64,000 nucleotides of DNA from assembly GCA_015680685.1 (NCBI GenBank), contig MNCI01010105.1, forward strand, positions 123,558-187,557, read 5' to 3'. The position numbers and the translations under genes are program-made. Positions 30,797 to 41,110 of the stretch are shown piece by piece (position 1 is the first letter of the stretch; each line of letters opens with the position of its first letter). Under the pieces are notes generated by a model. That model was not told the DNA's origin and did not search any database. It saw only the letters and a program-made list of their open reading frames with translations. This stretch comes from Gnetum montanum. Taxonomy: Eukaryota; Streptophyta; Gnetopsida; Gnetales; Gnetaceae.

Positions 30797-31156
30797 GTCC
30801 TAGCGTCATGACGGTAAACTAACACCACCGGTCACACTCATAATGCACACTATCGTCCTGGCATCATGACGGTAAGCTGATACAACTGAATATCCTGGGT
30901 TATGATTCAAAACTAACACCATAGAGTGGTCCTAGCATCATGACCTAAAACTAATACCACAGAGCGTCCGGTATGACATTAAACTGCCACAGTTTTGTTC
31001 ACTAGAGTCTGCTAAGACTATAAACTAGCTTGCCTCTTCATAGTCCGCCACGACTATAAACTAGCATCGCATCGTCCGCTACGACGATAAACTAGCAGCA
31101 TCCAACGGGTTATGACGAAAAACTAACCCATGACAATCTGCTAAGACTATAAACTA
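30797..31156 (+). repeat. 21/25-nt motif array after integrase
   Basis: About ten units: 25-nt forms at 30797, 30855 and 30929 (GTCCTGGCATCATGACGGTA), 21-nt forms at 30965, 31007, 31043, 31074 and 31136 (TCCGCTACGACGATAAACTA), with degenerate ones near 30891 and 31104. Late spacing is 30-36 bp. Same motif family as the protease-RT spacer arrays. Confidence 0.85.
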
Positions 31157-32519
31157 GCAAGATCATCTCTAGTACATTCATTTGCTGTTGTAATTCATGA
31201 CATTTCTTCATCAACGCCTGCCGCATCATTCATCACATCAGCTCTGACAACACTATTGCTGCTCATTTTGTTTACCTTAAGTTTCACATGGTACCTCCAT
31301 TTGCATCGACCACATTTGTGTCTAAAGTGTTCGCTAACTCATTCACTTAGGGTTTTCTTGTCTTCTTGGAGTTGTGTTTGCAAAATGACATCCAGTGGTG
31401 CTCGTACACGGATACACTTCATCACGGTGACAAGGTGCCACATTGTTTCTGACGCATGCTACCAGGTTAATCAATCTTTTCAAAAGTACATTCTCTGTTC
31501 CCGATACATTCTCCATTTCCCCAACACTCTCATTCCCTTTCCTACCCAATTACAGTTCCTAGATACACCCAATACACCCCAAAACTTTGAGCACACTGTT
31601 GCACGCTACGACACTCTTAAGCAATTGCAACACACAACACAGCACATGAGCATGAGTGCAAAATTGAAAGAAAGCTCTTTCCAGAAAAAAAAGAAAAAAA
31701 AAAGATCAAAGAGCAAAGAGCAAAATGAACCACAAGACCCTTGGCACTTCCCATACAAGCCCCAGGTGGGAAGGCAGTTGTCTTGGAAAGAACCGTTCAT
31801 GTCTCACACCATCATGTTTCACCTCACTGCGTGGCTTTGGTTGTCGAACAATGGATTCCCTTAGACATTCCACAAGGGTCTTGAAAAAAAATATGAACAA
31901 GCTACTACTAAAATCAGAAAAGATTGCAAAATGCCATATGATATTTTAGTAACAATAGGTTTACATTAAGGGTTTGCACTTAGTCTATGGATGAATTAAC
32001 AAAAAATAATAATAATGAAGGATGAGATCTCTCTATTTGCATCTACCTAGTGAATACAACTCAAGAAAACATTGTTTCTAAGATGAAAAAGTCAAGACAT
32101 GCTCTAAAATAAAAAGACTTAAAAATTAGTAAAAGTAATATAGAATATATAAAGTTCTAGTAAAATCATAAATAGTGATGAAATAGAAGTAACAATTCAA
32201 GGCTAAGTAAAGTATCCTTACAAATAGTTGTGCTACCTACAATCAATGTTCCAATCAAATGGTAAAATTAATAAAGATGTAAGAAATAAAATTGAGGCAG
32301 AATGTTGAAAATAGTAGAGGTAGATAATACTCTAACAAAAGCACTTAACAGGGTGTTTGAACTTTCACCTTTAATTCATCTATACTCTTTCAATGGCCTT
32401 CCAATTTTTTACAATACTACCTTATCCACAAATGTGCATCTATATAACACAATAGGGTAAATAACTATTTGAAACATTTGTTTCATAACCTTTCAAGCCC
32501 ATAGTCCTAATGTCTTATG
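31157..32519 (+). other. 3' noncoding region and AT-rich flank; no gene seen
   Basis: 31157-31870 is C/T-rich noncoding DNA with a purine tract (31683-31705) that could be a polypurine tract. The 202-residue open frame at 31256-31864 is of low complexity and matches nothing I recognise. 31871-32519 is AT-rich. About 32345-32400 resembles the LINE-like sequence at 43500. Confidence 0.45.
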
Positions 32520-32524
32520 TTTGT

Positions 32525-33322
32525 TGACAAATCATCGTTTGTTAGGCCCCAATATTTGGTATGCAATATCGTGGCCTGAATATGATATCATATGCACGAT
32601 ATCGTGATTCCTATGTTAGCCTATAAATATATCACTTAGGCGCACATTTGGAGAGGATGTTAAGTTTGAAGTTCTTTTCTTTTGGCAGTTTAGTTTTTAG
32701 TTTCCTTCTTCCAAGCTAGTTATTCCCAGTGCATGTCTACAGTGTGATGTTTGTAATTGTACATCACATTTGTTTGAGTATGACATACTTGGACATGTGC
32801 ATGCTCAACAATAAAGATCAAGATTACTTTCATCATTGCAGCATTCACTTAGATTAATTTTGTTGTTTTAACTATTTAATGTCTTCTTTAGTTGACAGTT
32901 CTATTTATTGTTATTTACTTTTTTTGTCATTAAGCGAAATGTGTACGCCTTAATCACAAGCATTTAAGTGCAAATACTTAGCACGCCTAGCAGTAATCCC
33001 ATAAAGTCCAAGACGTGTATGGACGGTTAAGGATAGATACCATCGTCATAGGCTAATTTAGGTTTTTCTTCCATTATTAGTTTAATCAATTTATCTTTTC
33101 TGTTATCAAGAGTAATGTAGAATTAGGACAACATAATATGCCTCACTCTGGACTAAACCATACGTGACAAAGCTACCACTAGTCCAAGTGGGAAGACAGT
33201 GAACTGCGATCAACGTATAACTATCTAGGTGCCACAAATAGTCCATTCATAGAGTTCGACCAAATCGTGCATACACGCTCGTATTCATATTGTTAAGCAT
33301 AAGGGTACCTTGCCGCTTATCA
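32525..33322 (+). repeat. TRG-1 5' LTR
   Basis: TGACAAATC...TTATCA. The U3 has several ATATCG/GATATC sites (near 32566, 32584 and 32598), then TATAAATATA at about 32622. It is followed by T and TGGCGCC. Scattered transitions separate it from the 3' LTR, so the insertion is not recent. Confidence 0.9.
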
Positions 33323-33323
33323 T

Positions 33324-33341
33324 TGGCGCCATTGCCAGGGA
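33324..33341 (+). other. TRG-1 primer binding site
   Basis: TGGCGCCATTGCCAGGGA, one base after the LTR. It resembles the tRNA-Asp-type site (TGGCGCCGTTGCCGGGGA) usual in Athila elements. Confidence 0.8.
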
Positions 33342-33447
33342 TGGTGCTAGTCATCTAGATTAGTTATATTACACAAGATCGTTGTATAAGGGTATTAATG
33401 ATATATCTTTCAAGAAGTGTTCAAAAACACACCACAAATCGACAACA

Positions 33448-34587
33448 ATGTCTCACTCATGTGTAAATGATTATGAACCATATAGCACACTTGTTCATTG
33501 GATAACTAACAAAATATACAATGAAGAAGAGTGGAGTGATTCACCTTATCAAGAAGGGATTTTTCATGACCATGGCCACCCTAACGACACTCAAAGACTA
33601 CATTCACCTAAGGCAAACAATCTTGAAGAAGATGATATAAGTCCTAAACTAAGGGAGGCCTCAAGGCCTAATACCTCCTCAATACTTAGCAACAATAAAC
33701 TAAGGGACCTTGAGGAACATTATAGAAGCCATGGCTATCCTACTAGTTCCTCCTTTTCATCTTTTCCCTCAACTTCAATATCTAGTTCTGATGAAGATGA
33801 ACGTAGGTATAGAGATAGAGCTCCACAAAAGGGTCAGAATAAAAGAAAAAATCAAACCCACAGACATACTCAAGGTCATCAACATGAACACAAGCCCCAT
33901 CATCACCATCAATCAAATAGAGATTTTAATCACAAATTTTCTGATAATGATAAACCTTTGTTAGTCCCTAAAAGCCTAATGCACATCATAGAGGCCACTA
34001 AGATATCTCATAGGCATCATAAGTAGAGTCGACTACCTAAGCTCGACATGAATAATATTTCAAAATTTGCAGGAGGCTATGATTTAGATCCATAACATCA
34101 TTTACAAGCCTTCCATGAAGCATGTGTGCTTAACAATGTGGACAGTAAATGGCAAAAGCTTAAGCTCTTTCCTAGGACACTAATTAATAAAGCCGAATCG
34201 TGGTATAGATCATTAGAATCAAATTCAATCAAATGATGGTCAACCATGTTAGAACTTTTTACTAAAAGATACCAAACCTATGTGCAAGTGTCCCCCTTAA
34301 GAAGACAAATCCAAAGATGGAAACAAGAACATCAGGAACCCTTGGACATGGCCTTAGATAGATACTATGACTTATCAAATAAATGTCAAGGTCATAGGTT
34401 TTCCGAGAAAGAGCAAATACTCCACATTATAGATGGGCTTAGCAATGAAATAAGGGTGAACCTTGGAAAGTATGTCTCAGGATAACTATATAAGCTCCAA
34501 GCCCACCAAGTCAAAGAACAAATAGAGCGTTTGGCAAAAGAGGAGAGAGAATTATCTAAATGGAAGAATGCCAAAGTAATTGAGCAG
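33448..34587 (+). pseudogene. gag: TRG-1 gag, first part
   Basis: The ATG at 33448 (ACAACAATGTCTCACTC) matches the gag start of TRG-2 (ACAACCATGTCTCTCC, 61503). An N-terminal His/Ser/Asp-rich region is followed, after a TAG at 34024, by the gag core in the same frame: FAGGYDLDP, HHLQAFHEACVLNNVDSKWQ, KLKLFPRTL, WYRSLESNSI, MLELFTKRYQTYVQV, EPLDMALDRYYDL and LHIIDGLSNEIR. Stops at about 34098, 34236 and 34483 are single substitutions. The frame is interrupted at 34588 by the solo LTR and resumes at 35365. Confidence 0.85.
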
Positions 34588-35364
34588 TGATGAGACGTGA
34601 TATCGCATGGGTCGTAATATTGTGGTATGCCGCAAAATCTATAAATAAGAGGTTGCTCTCCCTTGTTTCCTCATCCTAGGCTAGACAGTAGGGAAACTTT
34701 GGCAGATTGATCACTCCAGAGATAGAATATTTTCCATGTGCTCGCAGTAGGAGTCCTAAAGTGAACAGATCTTTATTTGAGCAAACATTGTACCTGAACA
34801 CAAGTTTGTGTACGGCAATAAAGACGAACTTCCTAGATAAACCTTGCAGTGCATGGAATAGGCTAATTAGGATTTTATTTATTGTTATTTAATGTTTTTC
34901 ATTTAATGCTTTATTAGTAATTAAATCTCTCTCAACCCTTCTCTCCTAGTTAAGTGCCTCAGTACGACCGCTTCAAGCATGTGCATTACGCGTGGTGATC
35001 CCAACAACGATTGGCGTTTGGTAGCCACGATTGCATTGGTTCAGGGTGTGTACGGTAAGTGGGAACAGATGCTGACGCTAGGTTAATTTAGACTTAGTTC
35101 ATTAGTTAGAGTTAGTTAGTTAATCTCTTCAACCCTTTACCTCATCAGCTTAGGAGAAAAACATAAAAACTATAAAAATCATATACCTCGGACTTACTTA
35201 ACCATACACTGTGACAACTACAAGTAAGTCTGGGAAGACAACGAATGATTAACCTTAAGTGTTCCATGAGGTGTGTAGGTACTTAGTCTGTAGAGTTCGA
35301 CTGGATCGCGTGTGCTACACTCGTATTCATATGGTTGAGTGTAGGGGTACCTCACCACTCATCA
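34588..35364 (+). mobile_element. Solo LTR (TRG-2 family) inserted in TRG-1 gag
   Basis: 777 bp, TGATGAGACGTG...CACTCATCA, flanked by AGCAG (34583-34587) and AGCAA (35365-35369), a target duplication with one change. Similar in length and ends to the TRG-2 LTR (60572-61347). TATA-like TATAAATAAG at about 34640. It left no internal region, so it arose by LTR-LTR recombination. Confidence 0.85.
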
Positions 35365-35845
35365 AGCAAGATCCAACTCTAGAAACAACAAGGATCCAAA
35401 ACTATGATGAAGAGGAAGTAACCAATTTTGAGAGGGTGATACAGTCCAAACCTTTGCCAATACAGAAATCAATAGATGAAATTGAGGCAAAGCATAACAA
35501 GATGACCGTATGGGCAAATGAACAAAGGGTGAACTTAGAAGACACTATCAGGGAGAGGGTAATCCAAAATAAACCTGGCAATTGAAACAAACAAAGAGCA
35601 CAGAAATTAGAAATAGTTAAGAACACTATTCAGCAACCGGGGAGAATGGCTAAGGGTAATAAGGCCAAAGGCTCAACTACAAATAATGAGGATGGATGTG
35701 ATGTTTGTTAATATGACCATCCAAAGGGCCATTGCCTAGTCTTGTCACATCTATATGAGCATTGGGTAGGGAAGCTACATCCAAAATTCATACAAAGGTA
35801 TCGATTTAGGCGCATCCTTGTTCCACAAGGTAATGCGTTGACCAA
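35365..35845 (+). pseudogene. gag: TRG-1 gag, C-terminal part with zinc-knuckle-like motif
   Basis: Continuation after the solo LTR: KPLPIQKSIDEIEAKHNKM matches TRG-2 (LPIQQSLEEVEAKINKM, 62392). Then CDVC, a stop, and YDHPKGHC at about 35697-35730, which in the relatives reads CEICQYDHPK. This is a C-x2-C-x3-H-x4-C zinc-knuckle-like site followed by HLYEHW. Several stops. Confidence 0.75.
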
Positions 35846-36930
35846 TTGGATGTTTTTAGAACTAAGCAACTAAATAAATTATTGGAAGAAAATAAAAATG
35901 TGGCAAGGGAGAAAGAACAAGTTGATTGGGATGCTTCCAAGGCACAAGCTCAAACATATGCACATGCTATTCTCTCAAGGCCTTATAGGAGGAGAATAAA
36001 CAACTTGCTACTGAAAATCTTTGGTTAATGACAATTGAGAAATAGAAAAATGTTCTTGAAGAAAGTTTCCAATAGATGCAAGAATAATTAGTATGGGTCA
36101 ACCAAGATATGAATCACTTGGCCATGGAAAATAGAACCCTCTCCATGGAGGAGGTCCATGCCATCCGAAAGATGGCAATAAAGATCAGTGCACGGGAAAG
36201 TGAGGCCAAAAAGCATGAGAAGTTAAAAGAGCACTTCTGTGATTAAGTGGGGATGTACAAAGAAATCATCAAAAAGGAGATCCATATGGCTAAGGCTCAC
36301 ACTAAATTTTTCAGTGCTCAACACACTGATTGGTGAGCCATATTAGATATATATGCCTTCGTCCACCAACCAGAACTGAAAAGCTAGGACCTATAGGTTC
36401 AAGACTTAACATAGTACATGGAGCTGGCAAATCTATGATATGCTAACTTAGCCATGTTAACAACAAGGCACCTAAGAAATGAGCTTGAGAAATAGGTAGT
36501 CATCACTTATGCTAAGTACGAGACAAAGTTTGCCGAACATAAGAAAACGTTGCAAAAATTAGAAGTTGCAAACTTTGAATTAGAAGTGGTCAAAGCAAGC
36601 TACCATGACCGAAGAGATGTACCAACAAACTTGGCTTGAAAGTTAACAAATTACCATGAATTACAAGATAAATCCAAAGCCTATGAGGAGGAATGACGAT
36701 TGTTTGCTGTGTGGTATGTCAAAGCAAACTAGATGTTTCCACAATTGTCGTGTCCGTGGGAGGTGCTAGCTCCATCAAACATTGGGACATTAGCATGGAT
36801 TGTGCATGATCCTCAGATTGAATAAGAGAAATTACAAATGCTTCTCACACATCAACAATCTCAAAATCCTATAGTACTAGACAAAGGGAAAGCACCAATG
36901 GAGGAGCCACCACCTTCAGGAACCACATGA
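35846..36930 (+). pseudogene. TRG-1 coiled-coil ORF of unknown function
   Basis: A Lys/Glu-rich frame with many TAG/TAA/TGA stops: LNKLLEENKNVAREKEQVD, ALSMEEVHAIRKMAIKISARE-like and KKTLQKLEVANFELEVVK segments, ending GKAPMEEPPPSGTT near 36930. Composition predicts a long coiled coil. No enzymatic motif is seen. It occupies the place of pol, between gag and the PPT. It may be extended gag, or a structural protein peculiar to this family. Confidence 0.5.
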
Positions 36931-37077
36931 GTTCCAACATTTTGTGTTTTGTGTCCAAGTCTTCTGTTTCCCATACTATGGCATGGCTAGTCAATATTAA
37001 TCAATAATTCCATACCTTCATAATGTTTTGTAAGGGGCTTTTCTTTCATTGTATTAACTTGAGGATGAGTTTTTATT

Positions 37078-37091
37078 TAATCATGGGGGTA
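37078..37091 (+). other. TRG-1 polypurine tract
   Basis: ATCATGGGGGTA immediately precedes the 3' LTR (TGATAAATC). The ATH-1 equivalent, on the - strand, is GTGGGGGTA before TGATGAATC (47457). Confidence 0.75.
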
Positions 37092-37889
37092 TGATAAATC
37101 GTGGTTTGCCAAGCCCCAATATTGAGTACGCGATATCGCGGCCTAGATACAATATCGTATACATGATATCATGATTCTTGTGTTAGCTTATAAATATAGC
37201 ACTTAGGTGCACAATTGAAGAGGATTTTAAGTTTAAAGTTCTTTTCTTTTGGCAGTTTGATTTTCACTTTCTTTCTTCCAAGCTAGTTATTCCCAATGCA
37301 TGCTTACAGTGTAATGTTTGTAATTGTACGACACCTTTGTTCGAGTGTGATGTACTTGGACACGTGCATGACCAGTAATAAAGATCAAGATTACTTGCAT
37401 CATTGCAGCATTCACTTAGATTAATTTTGTTGTTTTAATTATTTAATGTCTTCTTTAGTTAACAGTTCAATTTATTGTTATTTACTTTTCCTATCATTAT
37501 GCAGAATGTGTATGCCTTAATCATGAGCATTTAAGTGCAAATACTTAGCATGCCCAACAATAATCCCACAAAGTCCAAGACGTGTACAGATGGTTAAGGA
37601 TGGATACTATTACCATAGGCTAATTTAGGTTTTTCTTCCATTATTAGTTTAATCAATTTATCTTTTCTATTATCAAGAGTAACGTAGAATTAGGGCAACA
37701 TCATATGCCTCACTCTAGACTAAACCATACGTGACAAAGCTACCACTAGTCTAGGTGGGAAGACGGTGAATTGCAATCAATGTATAATTGTCTAGGTCCC
37801 ACAACTAGTCCATCCATAGAGTTCAACTGGATCGTGCGTACAAGCTCGTATTTGTATGGTTGAGCATAGCGGTACCTTGCCTCTCATCA
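37092..37889 (+). repeat. TRG-1 3' LTR
   Basis: 798 bp, TGATAAATC...CTCATCA. GATATC-type sites at 37132, 37151 and 37165, TATAAATATA at about 37189. Followed by the target duplicate TTTGT. Confidence 0.9.
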
Positions 37890-37977
37890 TTTGTGTTTAA
37901 CTATATAGACAGTTTTTATTCCTTCTACAATTATTTCCTTAATGTATTAATCTCATCTATGAAACCACAAATAAACA

Positions 37978-38760
37978 AAGATGATGATGATGGTGAATGG
38001 TGAAAAAAGAACTCATGTAGCTTATCCATTTTCTTGGGACAAGGCTACAATGATGATGATGATGATTAATCTCATCTATAATTATTCACATATTGAAAAC
38101 CAAATGATATAAACAAGTCCATAATTGGTACATTGTGGTTACCAAATTTAAAATTATACTTTATGTTTTTTTGTATCTCATATCATGATTTTAGTTTCCT
38201 TTACATTGACTTGAAAACTAGAAGAAATGCAAAATTATTCTAAATTGTACAACATATTAAACATTCTTGTCTCATAATTAGATATTAAAGCAACATCATC
38301 TCCATAAAGAGGTAGGTTCACAAATTGAGAACCTATTTTTATAGCTATGTTTTCTATTACACGTTTAATCCTACAACTCATCAATGAAGAGGAAAAATAG
38401 AATTAGAGATAAATAATAACCTTATTTCACCCCAATTTTTCTCAAAAATTTAAAATTGTATTTTTGATTTACTATCTTTGAATTCACTAATAACTTCTTT
38501 ATATAGTTTTTAAGTTATAGTTATGAGTTCTATAGGGAGTTTTATTTTATAAGTCATAATTTTTTTCCAACTCACTAAATCATAAGCTTTTGTAAAATCT
38601 ATAAAGCAAACAAATAATTTTTTATTAGCCTTCTTTGCAAGTTTGTTGCAATGTCTAAGAGTGACAAGATAATCAACAGTAGAATGGTTCTATCTAAAAC
38701 TTTCTTAGCAAATTACCCTGATGTTATTTGTTTCTACCTAATTACTTATTGTTTCAAGAA
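37978..38760 (-). pseudogene. RTE-like LINE reverse transcriptase relic with 3' tail
   Basis: On the - strand: LRHCNKLAKKANKKLFVC, FIDFTKAYDLVSWKK (palm motif A), GVK with a stop then GYYLSLILFFLFIDEL (motif B), LPLYGDDVALIS (motif C, catalytic DD present) and FQVNVKETKIM. Frame changes and stops abound. Downstream, 38060-38000 reads GCCTTGTCCCAAGAAAATGG, AGCTACATGAG and TTCACCATTCACC, then an ATC microsatellite, the hallmark 3' end of plant RTE elements. The flank was also the target of TRG-1. Confidence 0.75.
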
Positions 38761-40796
38761 TAATGTCACATCCTAAATTTTAACAATAGAAAATTTATAA
38801 AAAGTACTTAAAGATGTGAGAAACAAAACTTAATTTTGTAATAGACCCTTAAACAACTTAAATCCTTATCAAGCCATAAAAGCATGTAATGCTTAGAAAC
38901 TTAAAACTTTAAGAAGATCCACATAAAAGCATTTGTGCCACTTAAGCCTTATTTTAACATAAACTAGACTTTCACATAAAATCCATATTCATGGCCCAAT
39001 TTACAAATCCATATAATAGCCAACAACATAATAAAAAACACATAAAGAGATCATCTTTCATCCAATGTTGGTCCTTCTCCCAACTCCACCTTGACCTTTA
39101 CCAAAGCTTCTTGCTAAATTTGCATGGGACACATGCAAGAAGGATTAGTACACCTTCACATAGAAGAAATCTATACAAAATCTCCCTAGAGTGTGACTAG
39201 AAGATGGGGCCCAAGCTACCAAAACAATTCATTAGTGCTACTAACTATTTATCCAAACAAAAGTTAACATATAATTAACCACAAACTTGTACAAATTATC
39301 CAAGGATGTTTAGTTTACTCGCAATAGTGGAAATTTCATGAGCAAACATTAGAATAACTACAAGGTTGATACTAACTAAAACTAGTCCTCATGTAAGCCA
39401 AGAATAGTTGTGTATTACAAACCCTTATGTATGTTTAAATCAACTATAGGATTATGTTATGACTAACATCAACCCTATAGTTACCCTAAGGTCTTAGCTT
39501 CTCACACCACTCTAAACAAGCATGATACATGGCTAAATATCAATCCTAAGAAAACATAGTTAGTTTACAAACCCATGATACTTACCTAATGACAATAAAT
39601 CCCAAGACATGATACTGACACAACATTATTCCCCAAGAAAAACATGGTCAATCTTCAACCACCATAATTGCTTGCCCATTTAGCACGAGTCACATATTAA
39701 CAACCTCTTGAAGTTATAACAACTATATTTTTTTCGAATGATTGTCAAAGCATTTTCAACATGTCAAATGCACCCATACATGTTTGAAATTCTACCAGTT
39801 GATGTCATTCAAAAGTGTGGTTTCCACTTAATGTCAAAGAAAATGTGTTGTACTAGAAAACACATCACAAATACATCATGAATTTTTTTGCAACCCCTAG
39901 CCAACTAATGAAAAAATTTGCAATGTACAAAAATGCTATAGTTGATGCCACCATTAGGAGGAGATGTCACAATAGAAAGATTAAGCTAAAATGCAAAGTA
40001 GAAGATCTTGAAAATGGAAAATTCTAAATTGCTCATCAAAATTAGGATTAGATTGATAATACATGCAATATGATTACATCAACATTGCAAACTATCATAA
40101 AATGAAACCAAGTACAAGAAAGTAAGATACTTATCAAAATTAATGGAATTAATAATATTTCCTCTCCCTCAAAAGCTTAGCTACGATCCAAGCTTTGATA
40201 ATCAAGAATAGGTTCAAATCTAGAAATTGTAAAGAGATCTGCCAAGCACAATCACATGTAAGAAAATGAAAGAGAGATTCATGCGTAATTAATGCCAAGA
40301 GAGCTAACAATGCCAAGTATTTATAGTGATAAGAGATAGGATTTGGGCAATTGCAAAAATAAAGAATTAATAACTATTTTCTAAAAATAAGATAGCATGT
40401 ATCCACAAAGGGTCTAATGATCAACTAATGGATCAAAGCCACCAAAAGAGCACTATGATGAGTTTCATGTCCAAGAATGAGTTTCCAAGATAAAATAAAA
40501 AAAATAACTAGAATAAATCCAAAATATTCATTAGTATGGCTTATAACCATATTCTTACTTTATTCCAAAATATTAGAATAAAATAAAACATGAAAATATA
40601 AATTAAATCATTAATAAAGTACTAATAAAGGACCACAACCATTCTTCTAACCTATCCACACTTAGGAGCAACAAGAGTTAGCAAGGATAATTACAAAATA
40701 AACCAAAATAAAAATAAAAGATAAAAGGATATATAAAAATACCAAAATATCATATGTAAGAAAAGGGTCAAGATTCCAAAATATCACATGTAAACA
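38761..40796. other. AT-rich DNA; no gene seen
   Basis: No domain, RNA gene or clear repeat recognised. The short open frame at 38991-39200 is not supported. Confidence 0.5.
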
Positions 40797-41110
40797 ATGA
40801 TATGTTAGCCTAGTGGCAAGACACTTAATTTGGAAGCTCTAGGTCATGGGTTTGATTCCGGTGGGCAATGCTAAGTTATATATGGTTCTAATTAGACTAT
40901 ATATCTTAGGGTCTACCTATGTTTCACTTATTTTCGGTTCCAGCATCCCCAAGATTCCAAACCTTAAGATGCATATCAACTAAGAGGTCTCAAATTCAAG
41001 TCTTAATGATATAAAATAAGAGGTATCAACATACATGAACAAGGTATCATCATCATCATCCTAGCATTGTCCCAACAAAATGAGGTTAGCTACATGAGTT
41101 ATTTTTTGTC
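40797..41110 (+). mobile_element. tRNA-headed SINE with RTE-like 3' end
   Basis: Box A TAGCCTAGTGG (40806-40816) and box B GGTTTGATTCC (40849-40859) are spaced as in a tRNA-derived pol III promoter. No acceptor stem pairs, so it is not a tRNA gene. At 41045-41110 the sequence CATTGTCCCAACAAAATGAG, GGTTAGCTACATGAG and TCATTCACC matches the RTE 3' end, preceded by ATC repeats. SINEs often share 3' ends with a partner LINE. The link between head and tail is inferred. Confidence 0.5.

Larger units (their letters stand above)
32525..37889 (+). mobile_element. TRG-1: gag-only LTR retrotransposon with target duplication
   Basis: Two 798-bp LTRs (32525-33322 and 37092-37889) with TG...CA ends, flanked by a perfect 5-bp target duplication TTTGT (32520-32524 and 37890-37894). 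PBS at 33324, PPT at about 37082. The internal region has gag and a coiled-coil ORF but no protease, RT, RNase H or integrase, as in TR-GAG non-autonomous elements. A solo LTR of the TRG-2 family sits inside (34588-35364). It would depend on proteins from a relative such as ATH-1 or ATH-2. Confidence 0.9.

Noticed and set aside
31256-31864. 202-residue open frame as a gene
   Set aside because: Low-complexity, no motif, lies in C/T-rich 3' noncoding DNA with a poly-purine run; probably chance.
40797-40870. A tRNA gene
   Set aside because: Box A and box B are present, but no acceptor or anticodon stem pairs; it fits a SINE head.
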